This document shows, piece by piece, positions 24,327 to 33,795 of a stretch of 64,000 nucleotides of DNA; positions within the stretch are counted from its first letter, which is position 1, and each line of letters opens with the position of its first letter. The position numbers and the translations under genes are program-made. Location of the stretch: the NCBI GenBank assembly GCA_002401685.1, contig NVTU01000001.1:34672-98671 (forward strand), written 5' to 3'. A model generated the notes under the pieces. That model searched no databases and was not told the DNA's origin. It saw nothing but the letters and a program-made list of their open reading frames with translations. This DNA comes from Kordiimonadales bacterium (GTDB lineage Bacteria; Pseudomonadota; Alphaproteobacteria; Sphingomonadales; Kordiimonadaceae).

Positions 24327-27300
24327 TTAGCTGGCGATTTGGTGCTTCTCTTCCTCTTCGACATAGACGTTCACTGCCGCCTCAACTTGATCGCAAAGAC
24401 CCGTAAACCGTGCTGCAAGTTCAGAGCCTTTGCTGAAGTCCTTGTCAGCTGCCAGAATTTCCAGTTCGCGCGCCAACTCCGCCAATAAGTGCGCGCCGAT
24501 CTGGACGGCGCAGCCTTTAAAGGCATGCGCGTGCTCCAGCAGCGCATCAGCATCCTCTGCTTTAATCGCGGCAACCACCTGGACTTTGGTATCAGCGGAG
24601 AAACCGTTGTAGGTATTGAGGAGTACCGTAAAATCGTCCCCGGCCGTCACGCGCAGCGCATCAATTGCATCGGGATCCAACATCATTTCAGGCGCGTCAA
24701 GCGGGGAGGCGATCGTTATAAATGTATCCGGCAGCCATTCGGTCAGCGCATGTTCCAAATCGGTTATCAAAATCGGCTTCGACACATAGTCGTTCATCCC
24801 GGCCTCTAGGCATTTCTCTTTAAAACCGGTCATTGCGTTTGCTGTCAGCGCAACGATCGGCTGACCGCGAGAGTTGGTGCCAGCTTCCAGACCCCTGATT
24901 GCGTTGGTCGCCTCAAAGCCATCCATTTCCGGCATTTGGCAGTCCATAAAAATAAGGTCGTAACAATATTTACCAGCCATCTTGAGAGCTTCTAAACCGT
25001 TACCTGCAGGCGTAACAGTACAGCCAAGTTTCTCCAGCATATGGGTTGCCACCATCTGGTTTACGGCGTTGTCTTCAGCAAGCAATATTTGTGCGCCTCG
25101 AAACTGTTTGATTTCCTTCGTCTTTGATTGCCGCTCACTGATCGCATGCCGCGTTAACAGCGGAATAGACTTATTGGCAGCTTTTGCGCTAAAAATTGCG
25201 GCCATAACGGCCGTTATTTCGCCTGGGAAAATTGGTTTCGTCAAATAGGCAGAGACACCAAGGTCTTTCATTTGGGCCCCGTCCCCGGCCCTAGGCGCAG
25301 ATGTCATGATAACCACAACAAGGTCTGCTATGGTTTCAGTTCTGCGAATTTCTGCAACCAGCATGTCGCCGCTCAGCTCTGGCATACATAGATCGGTCAA
25401 TAGCATATCATAGGGCTTGCCTTCACTGGCCGCGAGGCGCGCCATATTCAGTGCTTGCAGCGGCGACTGGGTGTATGCCATTTGCATTTTGTGGCCGCGC
25501 AATTGCTCGCCTACGATCAAATGCGCAACTTCGCAGTCGTCTACCACCAGTATTTTCTTGTCGTGCAGCAGCGCCAAATCATATTTTTTCTGAGCGACAA
25601 TAAGCTCCTCTGACCGGCCTAGCACCAGAGTATACCAAAAAGTCGAGCCTTCGCCGACAGCACTCTTTAACCCGACCTCACCGCCCATCTGCGTTACCAG
25701 TTTCTCTGTAATAGAGAGGCCAAGACCGGTACCTCCGTATTTCCGCGTGGTACTGGTATCAGCCTGATCAAAGGCTTTGAAGATCATCGCCTGTTTATCC
25801 TTAGGGATGCCAACACCCGTATCCTGGACCTCAAACAGCAACGCCCTCATATCGCCCGATCCACCTTCTTCAGATACGGTTAGCAACACGTACCCTTTAT
25901 CAGTAAATTTTACTGCATTGCTGATCAGGTTTAGAAGTATCTGCCGCACACGCCCCGGGTCGCCAATAGTAAGATGGGTATTTGGCGCGCGAAAACGCAG
26001 GAGCAATTCGATATTTTTCTCAGCGCATTTCACGCTCATCAGCTCGGCAACATCTTCGATCAGATGCTGAAGGTTGAAAGGGATGGCCTCGAACTCAAGT
26101 TTGTCAGCCTCAATTTTTGACAGATCAAGAATATCATTCACCAGAGATAGCAGCGCGTGGGCCGATTTCATCGTCGTGTCTGCAAAGGTACGTTGTTTGC
26201 TGGAAAGCGCAGTGTCCAATAGTAAGCCAGTAGCGCCAATAATACCGTTCATCGGCGTTCTAATCTCATGGCTCATATTGGCAAGGAAATCGGATTTAGT
26301 GCGGCTTGACCGCTCTGCATCAGCTTTGGACGCCAACACCTTTTCTTCCCATAGCAGTCGCTCGTCCGCCATGTCATTGAACGCCGACATCAGCAGGCCA
26401 ATTTCGTCCTTGCGGCCTAGATCCTCTATTCGGGCCCAGCGGTTCCCTGCCGCCATGCTTTCAACTGCCTTTTTGGTGGCAAGCAGTGGGTCGACTATAG
26501 TTCTTCCGATAGTCCAAGCGAGAAATAGCCCTAAAAGCAGCGACGCTGCAACAACGCCAATCAGAAACGAATATGCATTTGCCCTAGTTTCGTCGCGTCC
26601 CGCAATCTCAGCTGTGATCTGGCTCTCGAAGATGGCCTCTAAGGACCCAAGGTTACGTCGCATTTCATCGATATAAGTTTTACCTTTGGATTGCGCGATT
26701 TGAGCCGCAAGGTCCGTCATATTTGCAGCTGTGCCTATTTCTCTGCGCAGTAAAATCCGAGGTGTACTAACGCCTATCTGCCAGGCACGGATCGCCTGTT
26801 TTGCTTCCCTGAGAAGCGCTACCTGAGCCGGATTATCAGCAACATCCGCGGCAAGAACATCAATGGTCTCTCTAAACCGCATGATACCAGCGTTAAAGGG
26901 TTCTAAAAACGTTTCGTCGCCAGCAAGCAAATAACCCCGCATACCAGTTTCCATATCAATGGCACTATTGAGGACTGTGTTCGCAGCCACAATCACATCA
27001 TAGGTATGGGAAACCCATTCTCGATCTTCTGCCATCGATGCTAGATTGAGAAGTACGGCGGCTTCTGCGCCCCTTGCATTATCCCTGTGGACTTCCATCA
27101 ATTCAGTTTCGACTATCTTGAATTCCGTCAACTCCGCACGGAAAGCATCAAGCGCACTTTTGCCACCCTTTTGCTTCACGAAACTGGAAATTTCGTAAAT
27201 TGACGCCAGTGACTGTCCACTGTTGGCACTGTTGGCCTCTCGGCGCAAGGTAAGCCCAGTTTGAACCGCCGTTGCATTCCAAGTATCTATGATCTGTTTT

Positions 27301-28118
27301 AGCCGACCCACGCGGCTTACTTGTGCAGAGTTATCCCGCACCTGCCGCTGCAGCGTTTTGATATTCTTATTGAAATTCGCTACACCCACTGTGTAAGGCT
27401 CCAGAAACTCGTCATCGCCGGTTAGCAAAAAACCACGCATGCCGGTTTCCATATCCACGGCGTTGGATAACAGTTCATCACTTGCTGCGAGCACTTCATG
27501 TGTATGGTTCACCCAGCCGAGCGTTTCCCAAACCGTGGCAACGTCCTGATCAACATTTTCTTTGGTCGCAATTAATCTCGTCCGCCTTGAATTTAGGAGC
27601 GTTTCCTCGCGGTCAATAAACCTCGCTATTTTCTGTCGAAAAATACCAAACAGAGTTTTGCCGTACCCCTCTTGCACTAGCTTTTCAATTTCGTTCATCG
27701 TTCGCGCACTGGCGATCGCTCGGCGAAGTTCGATGTTAGGAGCGGCGACTTCCTGCTGCCATTCCCGAAGCAATTCATTTAGCTTTTCGAGATGTACAAG
27801 CTGTTCGGGCAGATCAGCCGCAGCAATTTGCATTGCAAGCAAGGACGCCAGCGTTTCCTCTACCCCGCTGAGATAAGGCTCCAGGAAAGTTTCTTCACCA
27901 GCAAGAAGAAAACCGCGCATGCCAGTTTCCATATCCAACACCGATGTCTCAAGGTCCTTCAAACCTACCAGCTTGGTTTCAGCTTCCACCACTTTGTTAT
28001 TAGCGGTTTTCACCGTTTCAAAGCTCTGGACTATGGAAATTCCAAGGCCAAGCGTGAGCAATATCGGCGCGAAGAAACCAACGTATACCTTCGTTTTGGT
28101 CGAAATATCCTGAAACAT
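24327..28118 (-). CDS. hybrid sensor histidine kinase with three CHASE3 domains
   Basis: The 1263-residue inner-membrane kinase starts with a helix (VGFFAPILLTLGLGISIV). Three extracytoplasmic CHASE3 domains follow, each with DMETGMRGFLLAG-type signatures near residues 63, 221 and 387. Next come a second helix near 515-533, HAMP, HisKA with NMSHEIRTPMNG (His about 616), HATPase (GGTGLGLSITEKLV), receiver 1 (LLTDLCMPELSG), receiver 2 (LIFMDCQMPEMDG) and a C-terminal HPt with HAFKGCA. It is a full phosphorelay protein of the BarA/TorS type. The ORF track begins at 28184; ATG 28118 with GAGG upstream and a clean membrane start is preferred. No adjacent output regulator is present, so its target is elsewhere. 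Confidence 0.9.
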   Translation of the reverse strand: MFQDISTKTKVYVGFFAPILLTLGLGISIVQSFETVKTANNKVVEAETKLVGLKDLETSVLDMETGMRGFLLAGEETFLEPYLSGVEETLASLLAMQIAAADLPEQLVHLEKLNELLREWQQEVAAPNIELRRAIASARTMNEIEKLVQEGYGKTLFGIFRQKIARFIDREETLLNSRRTRLIATKENVDQDVATVWETLGWVNHTHEVLAASDELLSNAVDMETGMRGFLLTGDDEFLEPYTVGVANFNKNIKTLQRQVRDNSAQVSRVGRLKQIIDTWNATAVQTGLTLRREANSANSGQSLASIYEISSFVKQKGGKSALDAFRAELTEFKIVETELMEVHRDNARGAEAAVLLNLASMAEDREWVSHTYDVIVAANTVLNSAIDMETGMRGYLLAGDETFLEPFNAGIMRFRETIDVLAADVADNPAQVALLREAKQAIRAWQIGVSTPRILLRREIGTAANMTDLAAQIAQSKGKTYIDEMRRNLGSLEAIFESQITAEIAGRDETRANAYSFLIGVVAASLLLGLFLAWTIGRTIVDPLLATKKAVESMAAGNRWARIEDLGRKDEIGLLMSAFNDMADERLLWEEKVLASKADAERSSRTKSDFLANMSHEIRTPMNGIIGATGLLLDTALSSKQRTFADTTMKSAHALLSLVNDILDLSKIEADKLEFEAIPFNLQHLIEDVAELMSVKCAEKNIELLLRFRAPNTHLTIGDPGRVRQILLNLISNAVKFTDKGYVLLTVSEEGGSGDMRALLFEVQDTGVGIPKDKQAMIFKAFDQADTSTTRKYGGTGLGLSITEKLVTQMGGEVGLKSAVGEGSTFWYTLVLGRSEELIVAQKKYDLALLHDKKILVVDDCEVAHLIVGEQLRGHKMQMAYTQSPLQALNMARLAASEGKPYDMLLTDLCMPELSGDMLVAEIRRTETIADLVVVIMTSAPRAGDGAQMKDLGVSAYLTKPIFPGEITAVMAAIFSAKAANKSIPLLTRHAISERQSKTKEIKQFRGAQILLAEDNAVNQMVATHMLEKLGCTVTPAGNGLEALKMAGKYCYDLIFMDCQMPEMDGFEATNAIRGLEAGTNSRGQPIVALTANAMTGFKEKCLEAGMNDYVSKPILITDLEHALTEWLPDTFITIASPLDAPEMMLDPDAIDALRVTAGDDFTVLLNTYNGFSADTKVQVVAAIKAEDADALLEHAHAFKGCAVQIGAHLLAELARELEILAADKDFSKGSELAARFTGLCDQVEAAVNVYVEEEEKHQIAS

Positions 28119-28295
28119 GCCTCTGCAAGCCTTCCAATACCCCCGACACCCGCGCGAACAATTACCGCGCATGACAAGGCTCATGAAAGCACGAGAGCGT
28201 TAAAATCACTTTAACAAGTCAAGGAGCAATCTGCAGAAGAACTAGGCTCACCATAGCTTAGCGCCACTATTTCACGTAGTTTTCGACAAGCTAGG

Positions 28296-29633
28296 CTAGA
28301 AGCTGACTTCAATGCCGAGGGTAACCCTGTCGCGGTCCCGGAACTGTCCGAAAAGCCCGTAGCTGCTACCGTAGAAAAAATCAGCACCTGCCTTCAGGCG
28401 CACGTTGCTGCTCCACTGGTAGGACATCGCTAACTGTAGCAAGCCATCATTGTCCGCGACACTTTGAATAACCAACGCTTCCGCCGAAAGCGTTTCATTC
28501 ATGAAATTCCGGCGGATCAGAAACGTGAGGCTAGTATCCGTTTTCGCACGCACGATGCCGGGTTGAAAGTTCGAGATGCGGGATTGAAACACCTGGGCGC
28601 TCAAAAACCAATCGGTAAACCCCGAATAATCCAGACCTACCACATAGGAGAACTCGTTGGCGCGAACAACGCCGTCGGCGTCTGCCTGATCAGATGTTCG
28701 GAAAAACCGATTGGTCGAATAGCCAATTTCAGCACGCAAAGCGAAATCACCAAAAACAGTGGCCGCCGTGCCGCCAACAAGATGACTGCGCTCATAATTT
28801 TGCGTAATTGTAATACCAGCGTCTGAGACCGAACGCCGCACGACAGGCCTGTCGACGTAATGGTAAGCATAATTCAGCGACACATCCCAGCCGCCTAGAA
28901 AGGCTGATAATTTCACACCCACGTCAGAGTCTGTGAAGGCATTTGAAGGCTTATCAAGCGGCCTAAAATTAACTGGCACACCAATAGGCGCCTGCGGAAC
29001 AACAAGCGGGGATGTAAAAGCAAAAGCAGCGCCTTGTTCTGGGATATCATCGTAGGTGGTATCGGGTATCCAGATCAGCTGCAGCAGTGCTTCACCGACT
29101 GGGATTTCAGCGTTGACGGCCCATAAGGCAATCCGGCTATCTTCGAACTCGGGCAGGATAAACTCCCTGAAGGACTGCGGGTTCAATATGTCGAGCACCT
29201 TAAGCCCGTCCGCCTGCCCCCATACGATCTGCTGCTTGCCAATACGCAGGAACGTATTACCAATATCTGTATCGATATAGGCTTCAAGGATTTCGGCCTC
29301 AAGATGGTCCCCCGCAAACACACGGCCACTAAATGCCGCTCGGTTGATACCTGGCGGCCGCCCGGGCTCCAGCCTGCCCTGGCTATCCCCGCGGATACGG
29401 CCAATCAGCGTAAAGCGGCTACTGGAGCCAAAATCAAAGCCGAGCTCTGGCTTGAAGATGAACTCGTTTTTCTGCAAGTCACCCTGCTTGAATCCCAGCG
29501 CCGTCTGCGTCTCCAATATAGCAGAAAGCTCAAGCGTATCTGAGGCCCTGGCGTGGGTAGGGATGGCAGCGCCCGCAACTAATGCAGACGCTGCCAAAGA
29601 GTACCAATAAAGCGATTTGGAAAGGGACAACAT
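28296..29633 (-). CDS. DUF1302-type outer-membrane beta-barrel protein
   Basis: The 445-residue protein has a signal peptide (SLAASALVAGAAIPTHARAS), then a beta-barrel ending in GIEVSF with a terminal aromatic. The segment IGKQQIVWGQADGLKVLDIL followed by NPQSFREF is diagnostic for the DUF1302 family. DUF1302 proteins recur beside MMPL/RND exporters and LolA-like lipoprotein-sorting proteins, and here the gene follows an RND-LolA fusion by 10 bp. It is the probable outer-membrane component of that system. Confidence 0.87.
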   Translation of the reverse strand: MLSLSKSLYWYSLAASALVAGAAIPTHARASDTLELSAILETQTALGFKQGDLQKNEFIFKPELGFDFGSSSRFTLIGRIRGDSQGRLEPGRPPGINRAAFSGRVFAGDHLEAEILEAYIDTDIGNTFLRIGKQQIVWGQADGLKVLDILNPQSFREFILPEFEDSRIALWAVNAEIPVGEALLQLIWIPDTTYDDIPEQGAAFAFTSPLVVPQAPIGVPVNFRPLDKPSNAFTDSDVGVKLSAFLGGWDVSLNYAYHYVDRPVVRRSVSDAGITITQNYERSHLVGGTAATVFGDFALRAEIGYSTNRFFRTSDQADADGVVRANEFSYVVGLDYSGFTDWFLSAQVFQSRISNFQPGIVRAKTDTSLTFLIRRNFMNETLSAEALVIQSVADNDGLLQLAMSYQWSSNVRLKAGADFFYGSSYGLFGQFRDRDRVTLGIEVSF

Positions 29634-29643
29634 ATCGGTACTC

Positions 29644-32600
29644 TTATCTACTGCGCTTCAAGCTGCGCTTTTCAAACACTTTGGCCTTCACCTCGGTCGC
29701 ATAATCAACATTGCTGAAGATGAAATTGGTTTTATGCCCGGTTTTGTGATTTTCAACCCGGATGGAATGCGTGGTCCATATGCCGCCGATCTCGCGGATA
29801 TCACTGTTCAGCACCGTTTTCAGGTGGTTGCCATTCGTATCCCACATCTCTGCCTTGCGGCTCATCATAATGCTGGGATCAATACGCCACAGCACACGGC
29901 TGTAGCCCAGTTCCTTGGCAATCTTCTCTGTTTTTGGCGTACCTTCGATCACCACTGTTTCAAACCCGTCAACGGTCTCATTGCCTATGGTTTTGAAAGT
30001 GTAATCTTCGGCTGCAACTTTACTTTCCTTTTTAATGTCCTCAAACGAAAGGTCCGTACCAAGGAAGTAATCACCGCGATCCGACGCTGAAATGCGCCGT
30101 ATTTTCCGGAGAGCAGGCAGATAAAGCCACTGGTCATCATCCCGGTCGGCTTCTGGATAGTCATAGGTAAGAAACCCTGTACCCTTCACGCTGGATGGGC
30201 CCGTATAGTATAGCACAGTGCGCTTCTCGGCACCGAAATACCGGCGGTAGCCAATGGTATCCCGCTTGCGGATCTTGCCGCGCCTGTCGATCAATTCCAT
30301 CTTCAGGTTACGCGTTGCCCATTCGCCGTCATCGCGTGCGTTAATGGCCGCGATGATCGCGTCTGCATCAGAAAGATCAGCCGCTTCCGCCGTATCCGCC
30401 AGAACAATCCATCCGGCAACTGCCATGGCTGCAACAGTGCCAACAGCCGCGCCCACGGGCTTACCAACGGGAGCGCCGTCCTCGTCAGCGAACAGAAATG
30501 CGGGCTTAAGAAGCTTACCAAGCGTGGGCAGGATCGTAAGGCCCGCAATGAAACTCGCCGTCACTGCAGTAACAACCAGCCCGCCAAAACGGATCAGTGG
30601 CGGAACTTCGCTGGTCATCAGTACGGCAAAGCCGAGGCCAAGGGCGGCGAAATTAAAGAATAGTGCCCTGCCCGTGGACGGAAACAGATCGACCATGCGC
30701 TCGTCGTAACTGCCGGTGCGGGTGGCAATAAGTTCCTTCATTCGGTCAAGCGTATGAATGGCGAAATCGATACCCAGCCCGATCGCGATCGCGGCAAACA
30801 TACTGGTACCTACGCCGAGCCAAATGCCCGAGAAGCCCATCACCGCGTACACAAGTAGCAACGCCATCGCCACCGGAATAAGAGAAAATAACCCCGCTAC
30901 AAAAGACCGGAATACAATGATTGCCGCAATGAACACGAACAGCAGGGAAAGCCCCAAGCTTTTGGTATGGTTGAGCGAGATGGTTTTAAGCCATTTGTGG
31001 TTCACTGCCACCCGGCCGGACAGGTTCGCAGTGATCTCGCCGGTGTTAAACTCCGTATCTACATAGGTTTGGATTTGCGGCATAATTTTCGTCAGCAGCA
31101 CATAATCAGCTGTGGGCAAATTAAAACGTACATTGGCCAAGCGGTAATCATAATCGATCTCTTCTTCAAAATCGGTTGGGTCACCCGATACCGAATAGAG
31201 GAAGAACAGTTGCGCCACCAAGTCTGGGTCTTCAGGGATGGTGTAGAACTCGTCCCTATTCTCGTTCACCGCTTTATGCATCTGCTTGATGTAATCGACA
31301 ACGGACGTGGAACCGTTAACCGCGGGGATAGCTTCTACGAACTTCTGCAATGCCTCAATACGCTTCAGGTGGCGCGGTTGATACAAGGCTTCAGCGTCCT
31401 TAGTTTCAATGGCAATATCAAGAAAGTAGGTGCCGTCCATGCGCTTGTTAATCGCGCCGTCAGCGATATAAAGCGGTTCGTCCGTTTGGAAGTTTTCAAT
31501 CTGCTGTTCCTGAACAATCACCTTCGACGTACCGATGATGCCAACCGTTGCGACCATCAGCGAGAATGCAATTGTGAACTTTGGGCTAGCCATTGCCGCC
31601 TTGCCAATACGGGTCATTGCTCTGCCGTAGCGGTCATTGGTGTTTTTGCCAGTAAACAGCTTACTGGGCTTCAACTTAAACAGCGTTAAAGCAGCGGGTA
31701 AAATCGTCATCGAGTAAAACCAAGCGGCTGAAACACCGACAGCGGCGAACAAACCGAAATATTTCATCGGCGGCATTTCTGCGCCGAACCAAAGCCCCAT
31801 GAAACCCGCGACAGTTGTCACACTGGTGAGTGTTACCGGCTTCCACATTTTCACCATGGTGCGCACGGCTATTTCCTGTTTGCCTGCATCTGGCATGCGT
31901 ACGCGTTCTTCGTAGAACTGGCTTAAAATATGGATACTGTCCGCGACCGCGATACCAATAAGGATGGTAGCCAAGCCGTTGGTGATTACAAAGAATGAGA
32001 CCCCAAACGCCGCCATAGACCCGAGCGCCGCCGCAACGGTGCCTATCACGATAAGGTTTGGCAGCAGCATGCCACCAAGGGTACGGAAGGCCACAAACAG
32101 CACCACAGTGATAATCAGCCCCGCAAGCGGGTTGAGCGTTTTGGCATCATTATCAATATAAGTTGCCAAATAGCCTGCAATGGCCCCAACGCCTGCCACA
32201 TGAACTTCGTCGCCGTCAGCTTTGGGGGTGGCCGCAATTATATCCATGATCTCTTGGTAGGTGGCTTCAGACGTGCCCTGATCAATAAGCTCAACCACGA
32301 TCAAAGTCGCTGTGCCGTCACGAGCAACTAGAGCCCCCTGATAAAGCGGGAAGTCTGCGATCGCTGCCTTGATGGCATCTGCGCGCGCCTGGGTATTCGG
32401 GTATGGATCATAAAACTCCGTAACCTCCATACCGTCATTAGTGCCTACAATGTTACTTTCCGTCGAAAGGCTGGTGACCTTATCTGGGTCAACATTGCCG
32501 AGCTTTGAGACAGCATCGGTCAGCACTTGCACCAAGTGCAGGCTGCCGGGGTTAAAGACGCCGGTCTTCCCGTCATTGATAACCGCAATAACAATCGGAT

Positions 32601-32811
32601 CCTCTAGGCCAAAGGTCTCGCGCACCTGCTCGCGGTATATAAGCACCGGGTCATCATCTGCGATGAAAGCATCGGCGCTGGTATCCTTATGGAGTTGCGG
32701 CACAAACGAGCCGATTGCTGCGATTGAAAGCAGGCTGAGGATCAGCAGTGTCTTTGGCCAATTGGTGAGCGCGGTGAAAAAGGCTTCTGCTCTGGAGGAT
32801 GGTTGTATCAT
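29644..32811 (-). CDS. RND/MMPL exporter fused to a LolA-like outer-membrane lipoprotein-sorting domain
   Basis: The first about 790 residues are an MMPL/HpnN-type RND transporter with two six-helix blocks separated by periplasmic loops (KDTSADAFIADDDPVLIY, GIAVADSIHILSQFYEERV, GLGIDFAIHTLDRMKEL). After the last helix (VAAMAVAGWIVLADTAEA) comes a 250-residue periplasmic domain with DAIIAAINARDDGEWATRNL, LYLPALRKIRRISASDRGDY and VLWRIDPSIMMSRKAEMWD. This is the LolA-like lipoprotein-sorting family normally encoded as a separate secreted protein. The whole is 1055 residues without frameshift, so it is a genuine fusion. It sits in a MarR-controlled operon with a DUF1302 barrel; an operator-like palindrome lies 35 bp upstream. 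Confidence 0.9.
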   Translation of the reverse strand: MIQPSSRAEAFFTALTNWPKTLLILSLLSIAAIGSFVPQLHKDTSADAFIADDDPVLIYREQVRETFGLEDPIVIAVINDGKTGVFNPGSLHLVQVLTDAVSKLGNVDPDKVTSLSTESNIVGTNDGMEVTEFYDPYPNTQARADAIKAAIADFPLYQGALVARDGTATLIVVELIDQGTSEATYQEIMDIIAATPKADGDEVHVAGVGAIAGYLATYIDNDAKTLNPLAGLIITVVLFVAFRTLGGMLLPNLIVIGTVAAALGSMAAFGVSFFVITNGLATILIGIAVADSIHILSQFYEERVRMPDAGKQEIAVRTMVKMWKPVTLTSVTTVAGFMGLWFGAEMPPMKYFGLFAAVGVSAAWFYSMTILPAALTLFKLKPSKLFTGKNTNDRYGRAMTRIGKAAMASPKFTIAFSLMVATVGIIGTSKVIVQEQQIENFQTDEPLYIADGAINKRMDGTYFLDIAIETKDAEALYQPRHLKRIEALQKFVEAIPAVNGSTSVVDYIKQMHKAVNENRDEFYTIPEDPDLVAQLFFLYSVSGDPTDFEEEIDYDYRLANVRFNLPTADYVLLTKIMPQIQTYVDTEFNTGEITANLSGRVAVNHKWLKTISLNHTKSLGLSLLFVFIAAIIVFRSFVAGLFSLIPVAMALLLVYAVMGFSGIWLGVGTSMFAAIAIGLGIDFAIHTLDRMKELIATRTGSYDERMVDLFPSTGRALFFNFAALGLGFAVLMTSEVPPLIRFGGLVVTAVTASFIAGLTILPTLGKLLKPAFLFADEDGAPVGKPVGAAVGTVAAMAVAGWIVLADTAEAADLSDADAIIAAINARDDGEWATRNLKMELIDRRGKIRKRDTIGYRRYFGAEKRTVLYYTGPSSVKGTGFLTYDYPEADRDDDQWLYLPALRKIRRISASDRGDYFLGTDLSFEDIKKESKVAAEDYTFKTIGNETVDGFETVVIEGTPKTEKIAKELGYSRVLWRIDPSIMMSRKAEMWDTNGNHLKTVLNSDIREIGGIWTTHSIRVENHKTGHKTNFIFSNVDYATEVKAKVFEKRSLKRSR

Positions 32812-32845
32812 TGGTTATCTCGCATATTTGAGTAAACGCTTATCC

Positions 32846-32857
32846 GTGTAGATACAC
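32846..32857. promoter_or_regulatory. MarR-type operator candidate 1 (before RND fusion)
   Basis: GTGTAGATACAC is an 11-of-12 match to the palindrome found upstream of the small gene and of marR. It lies 35 bp before the RND start. Confidence 0.6.
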
Positions 32858-32878
32858 ATATAAGCGCAAAAAACAGCC

Positions 32879-33094
32879 TTAAGCCCTTTGCATTTCAAGG
32901 GCTTTTATCGTGGCATCTTGCCTGTCAACTTGGTCGCGCAAACGGCGCACCTCCGCCGCCAATGCCAGCCTTCCGTCATGCTCAGAGACCGTATCAAGCG
33001 CCGTAGCCCAACGCGTCAGCCACGCCCAAAACTCACCAGCCATAGCGCTAGCAACCGGCTCTTTTTGGGTGGGTGTTCTTTCCGTATCTGTCAT
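32879..33094 (-). CDS. small coiled-coil protein in the MarR/RND operon
   Basis: The 71-residue protein has a Trp-rich middle (EFWAWLTRWATALDTV) and a C-terminal heptad-like coil (LAAEVRRLRDQVDRQDATIK). It lies between marR and the RND fusion on the same strand, with an operator palindrome 21 bp upstream. There is no signal peptide, so it is probably cytosolic. Family not recognised; similar short coiled-coil proteins accompany polyhydroxyalkanoate or lipid loci, but that link is only a suggestion. Confidence 0.7.
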   Translation of the reverse strand: MTDTERTPTQKEPVASAMAGEFWAWLTRWATALDTVSEHDGRLALAAEVRRLRDQVDRQDATIKALEMQRA

Positions 33095-33114
33095 GATCAG
33101 TCTTTCTTTTTGTA

Positions 33115-33126
33115 GTGTATATACAC
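33115..33126. promoter_or_regulatory. MarR-type operator candidate 2 (before small gene)
   Basis: GTGTATATACAC, a perfect 12-bp palindrome, lies 21 bp before the small coiled-coil gene. It is identical to the copy before marR. Confidence 0.65.
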
Positions 33127-33175
33127 ATGCTATTTTGTAGCTTACGCAGACTGGACCTTTTCAGGCATCAGCGGC

Positions 33176-33622
33176 CTACAAATCTTTAAATTGGTCTATT
33201 GAGGACGAGATGTCAGACCAGGCTTGTGCCCCAATCTCAGATTTCAGGGTCGCCTGAACTCCCTGCCACAAGGGAATAGCGTCTTCAAGAACTGCAAGGC
33301 CTTGGTCTGTAATTTCTGCAGTCCGCGCTCGCCGAAACCCTTCTTCCGACAGCTTAATAAATCCCCTACGCTCCAGCGGCTGCAGGTTGCGCAGCAACGT
33401 TGTTCGTTCCAACCCCATTTTTTCCGCTAGCTCAGAAAGCGTCATGCCTTCCAGCAGCGTAATTACATTCAGCATAGAAAACTGCGTGCCCTTGATGCCC
33501 GCAGGCTTCAGGGCCTCATCATAGCGGCGGCTAAGTTTGCGCGTTGCCTCTCGCATTTTGTAGGCAACACACTGCCCGGCAACATCACGCCTAAGCGTTT
33601 CTATAACTGTTTTTCTGTTCAT
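33176..33622 (-). CDS. MarR-family transcriptional regulator
   Basis: The 148-residue winged-helix protein has helix-turn-helix MTLSELAEKMGLERTTLLRN and wing LERRGFIKLSEEGFRRARTAEI, the MarR pattern. It heads the operon with the small protein, RND-LolA fusion and DUF1302 protein. ATG 33622 is preferred over TTG 33658, since the longer ORF reads through the operator palindrome. MarR proteins usually repress and are released by small ligands; repeated identical palindromes before its own gene and downstream genes support autoregulation. Confidence 0.87.
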   Translation of the reverse strand: MNRKTVIETLRRDVAGQCVAYKMREATRKLSRRYDEALKPAGIKGTQFSMLNVITLLEGMTLSELAEKMGLERTTLLRNLQPLERRGFIKLSEEGFRRARTAEITDQGLAVLEDAIPLWQGVQATLKSEIGAQAWSDISSSIDQFKDL

Positions 33623-33626
33623 ATAT

Positions 33627-33638
33627 GTGTATATACAC
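33627..33638. promoter_or_regulatory. MarR-type operator candidate 3 (before marR)
   Basis: GTGTATATACAC sits 5 bp upstream of the marR ATG, so bound protein would block transcription or initiation. It is identical to the site at 33115. Confidence 0.65.
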
Positions 33639-33720
33639 GTTCGCGACTCTTTTTTCAAGAGGTAGCCAGAAAAAACTGGAGCAATCGGCCGATGGAAAAT
33701 GAATTAGCCTGCTCGCGCAC

Positions 33721-33752
33721 AAAAAAAGGCGCCAGTCCTAAAACCAGCGCCC
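33721..33752 (-). terminator. intrinsic terminator of the metalloprotease gene
   Basis: On the minus strand GGCGC pairs with GCGCC over a 14-nt loop and is followed by seven T residues, about 45 bp after the metalloprotease stop. Confidence 0.7.
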
Positions 33753-33795
33753 TTCAATTACACACGCCTCAAATGAGGCGCTATTTCCTTAGAAG

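Noticed and set aside
30967-31689. 240-codon plus-strand ORF opposite the RND-LolA gene
   Set aside because: It is antisense to a clear 1055-residue coding sequence and shows no protein family pattern.
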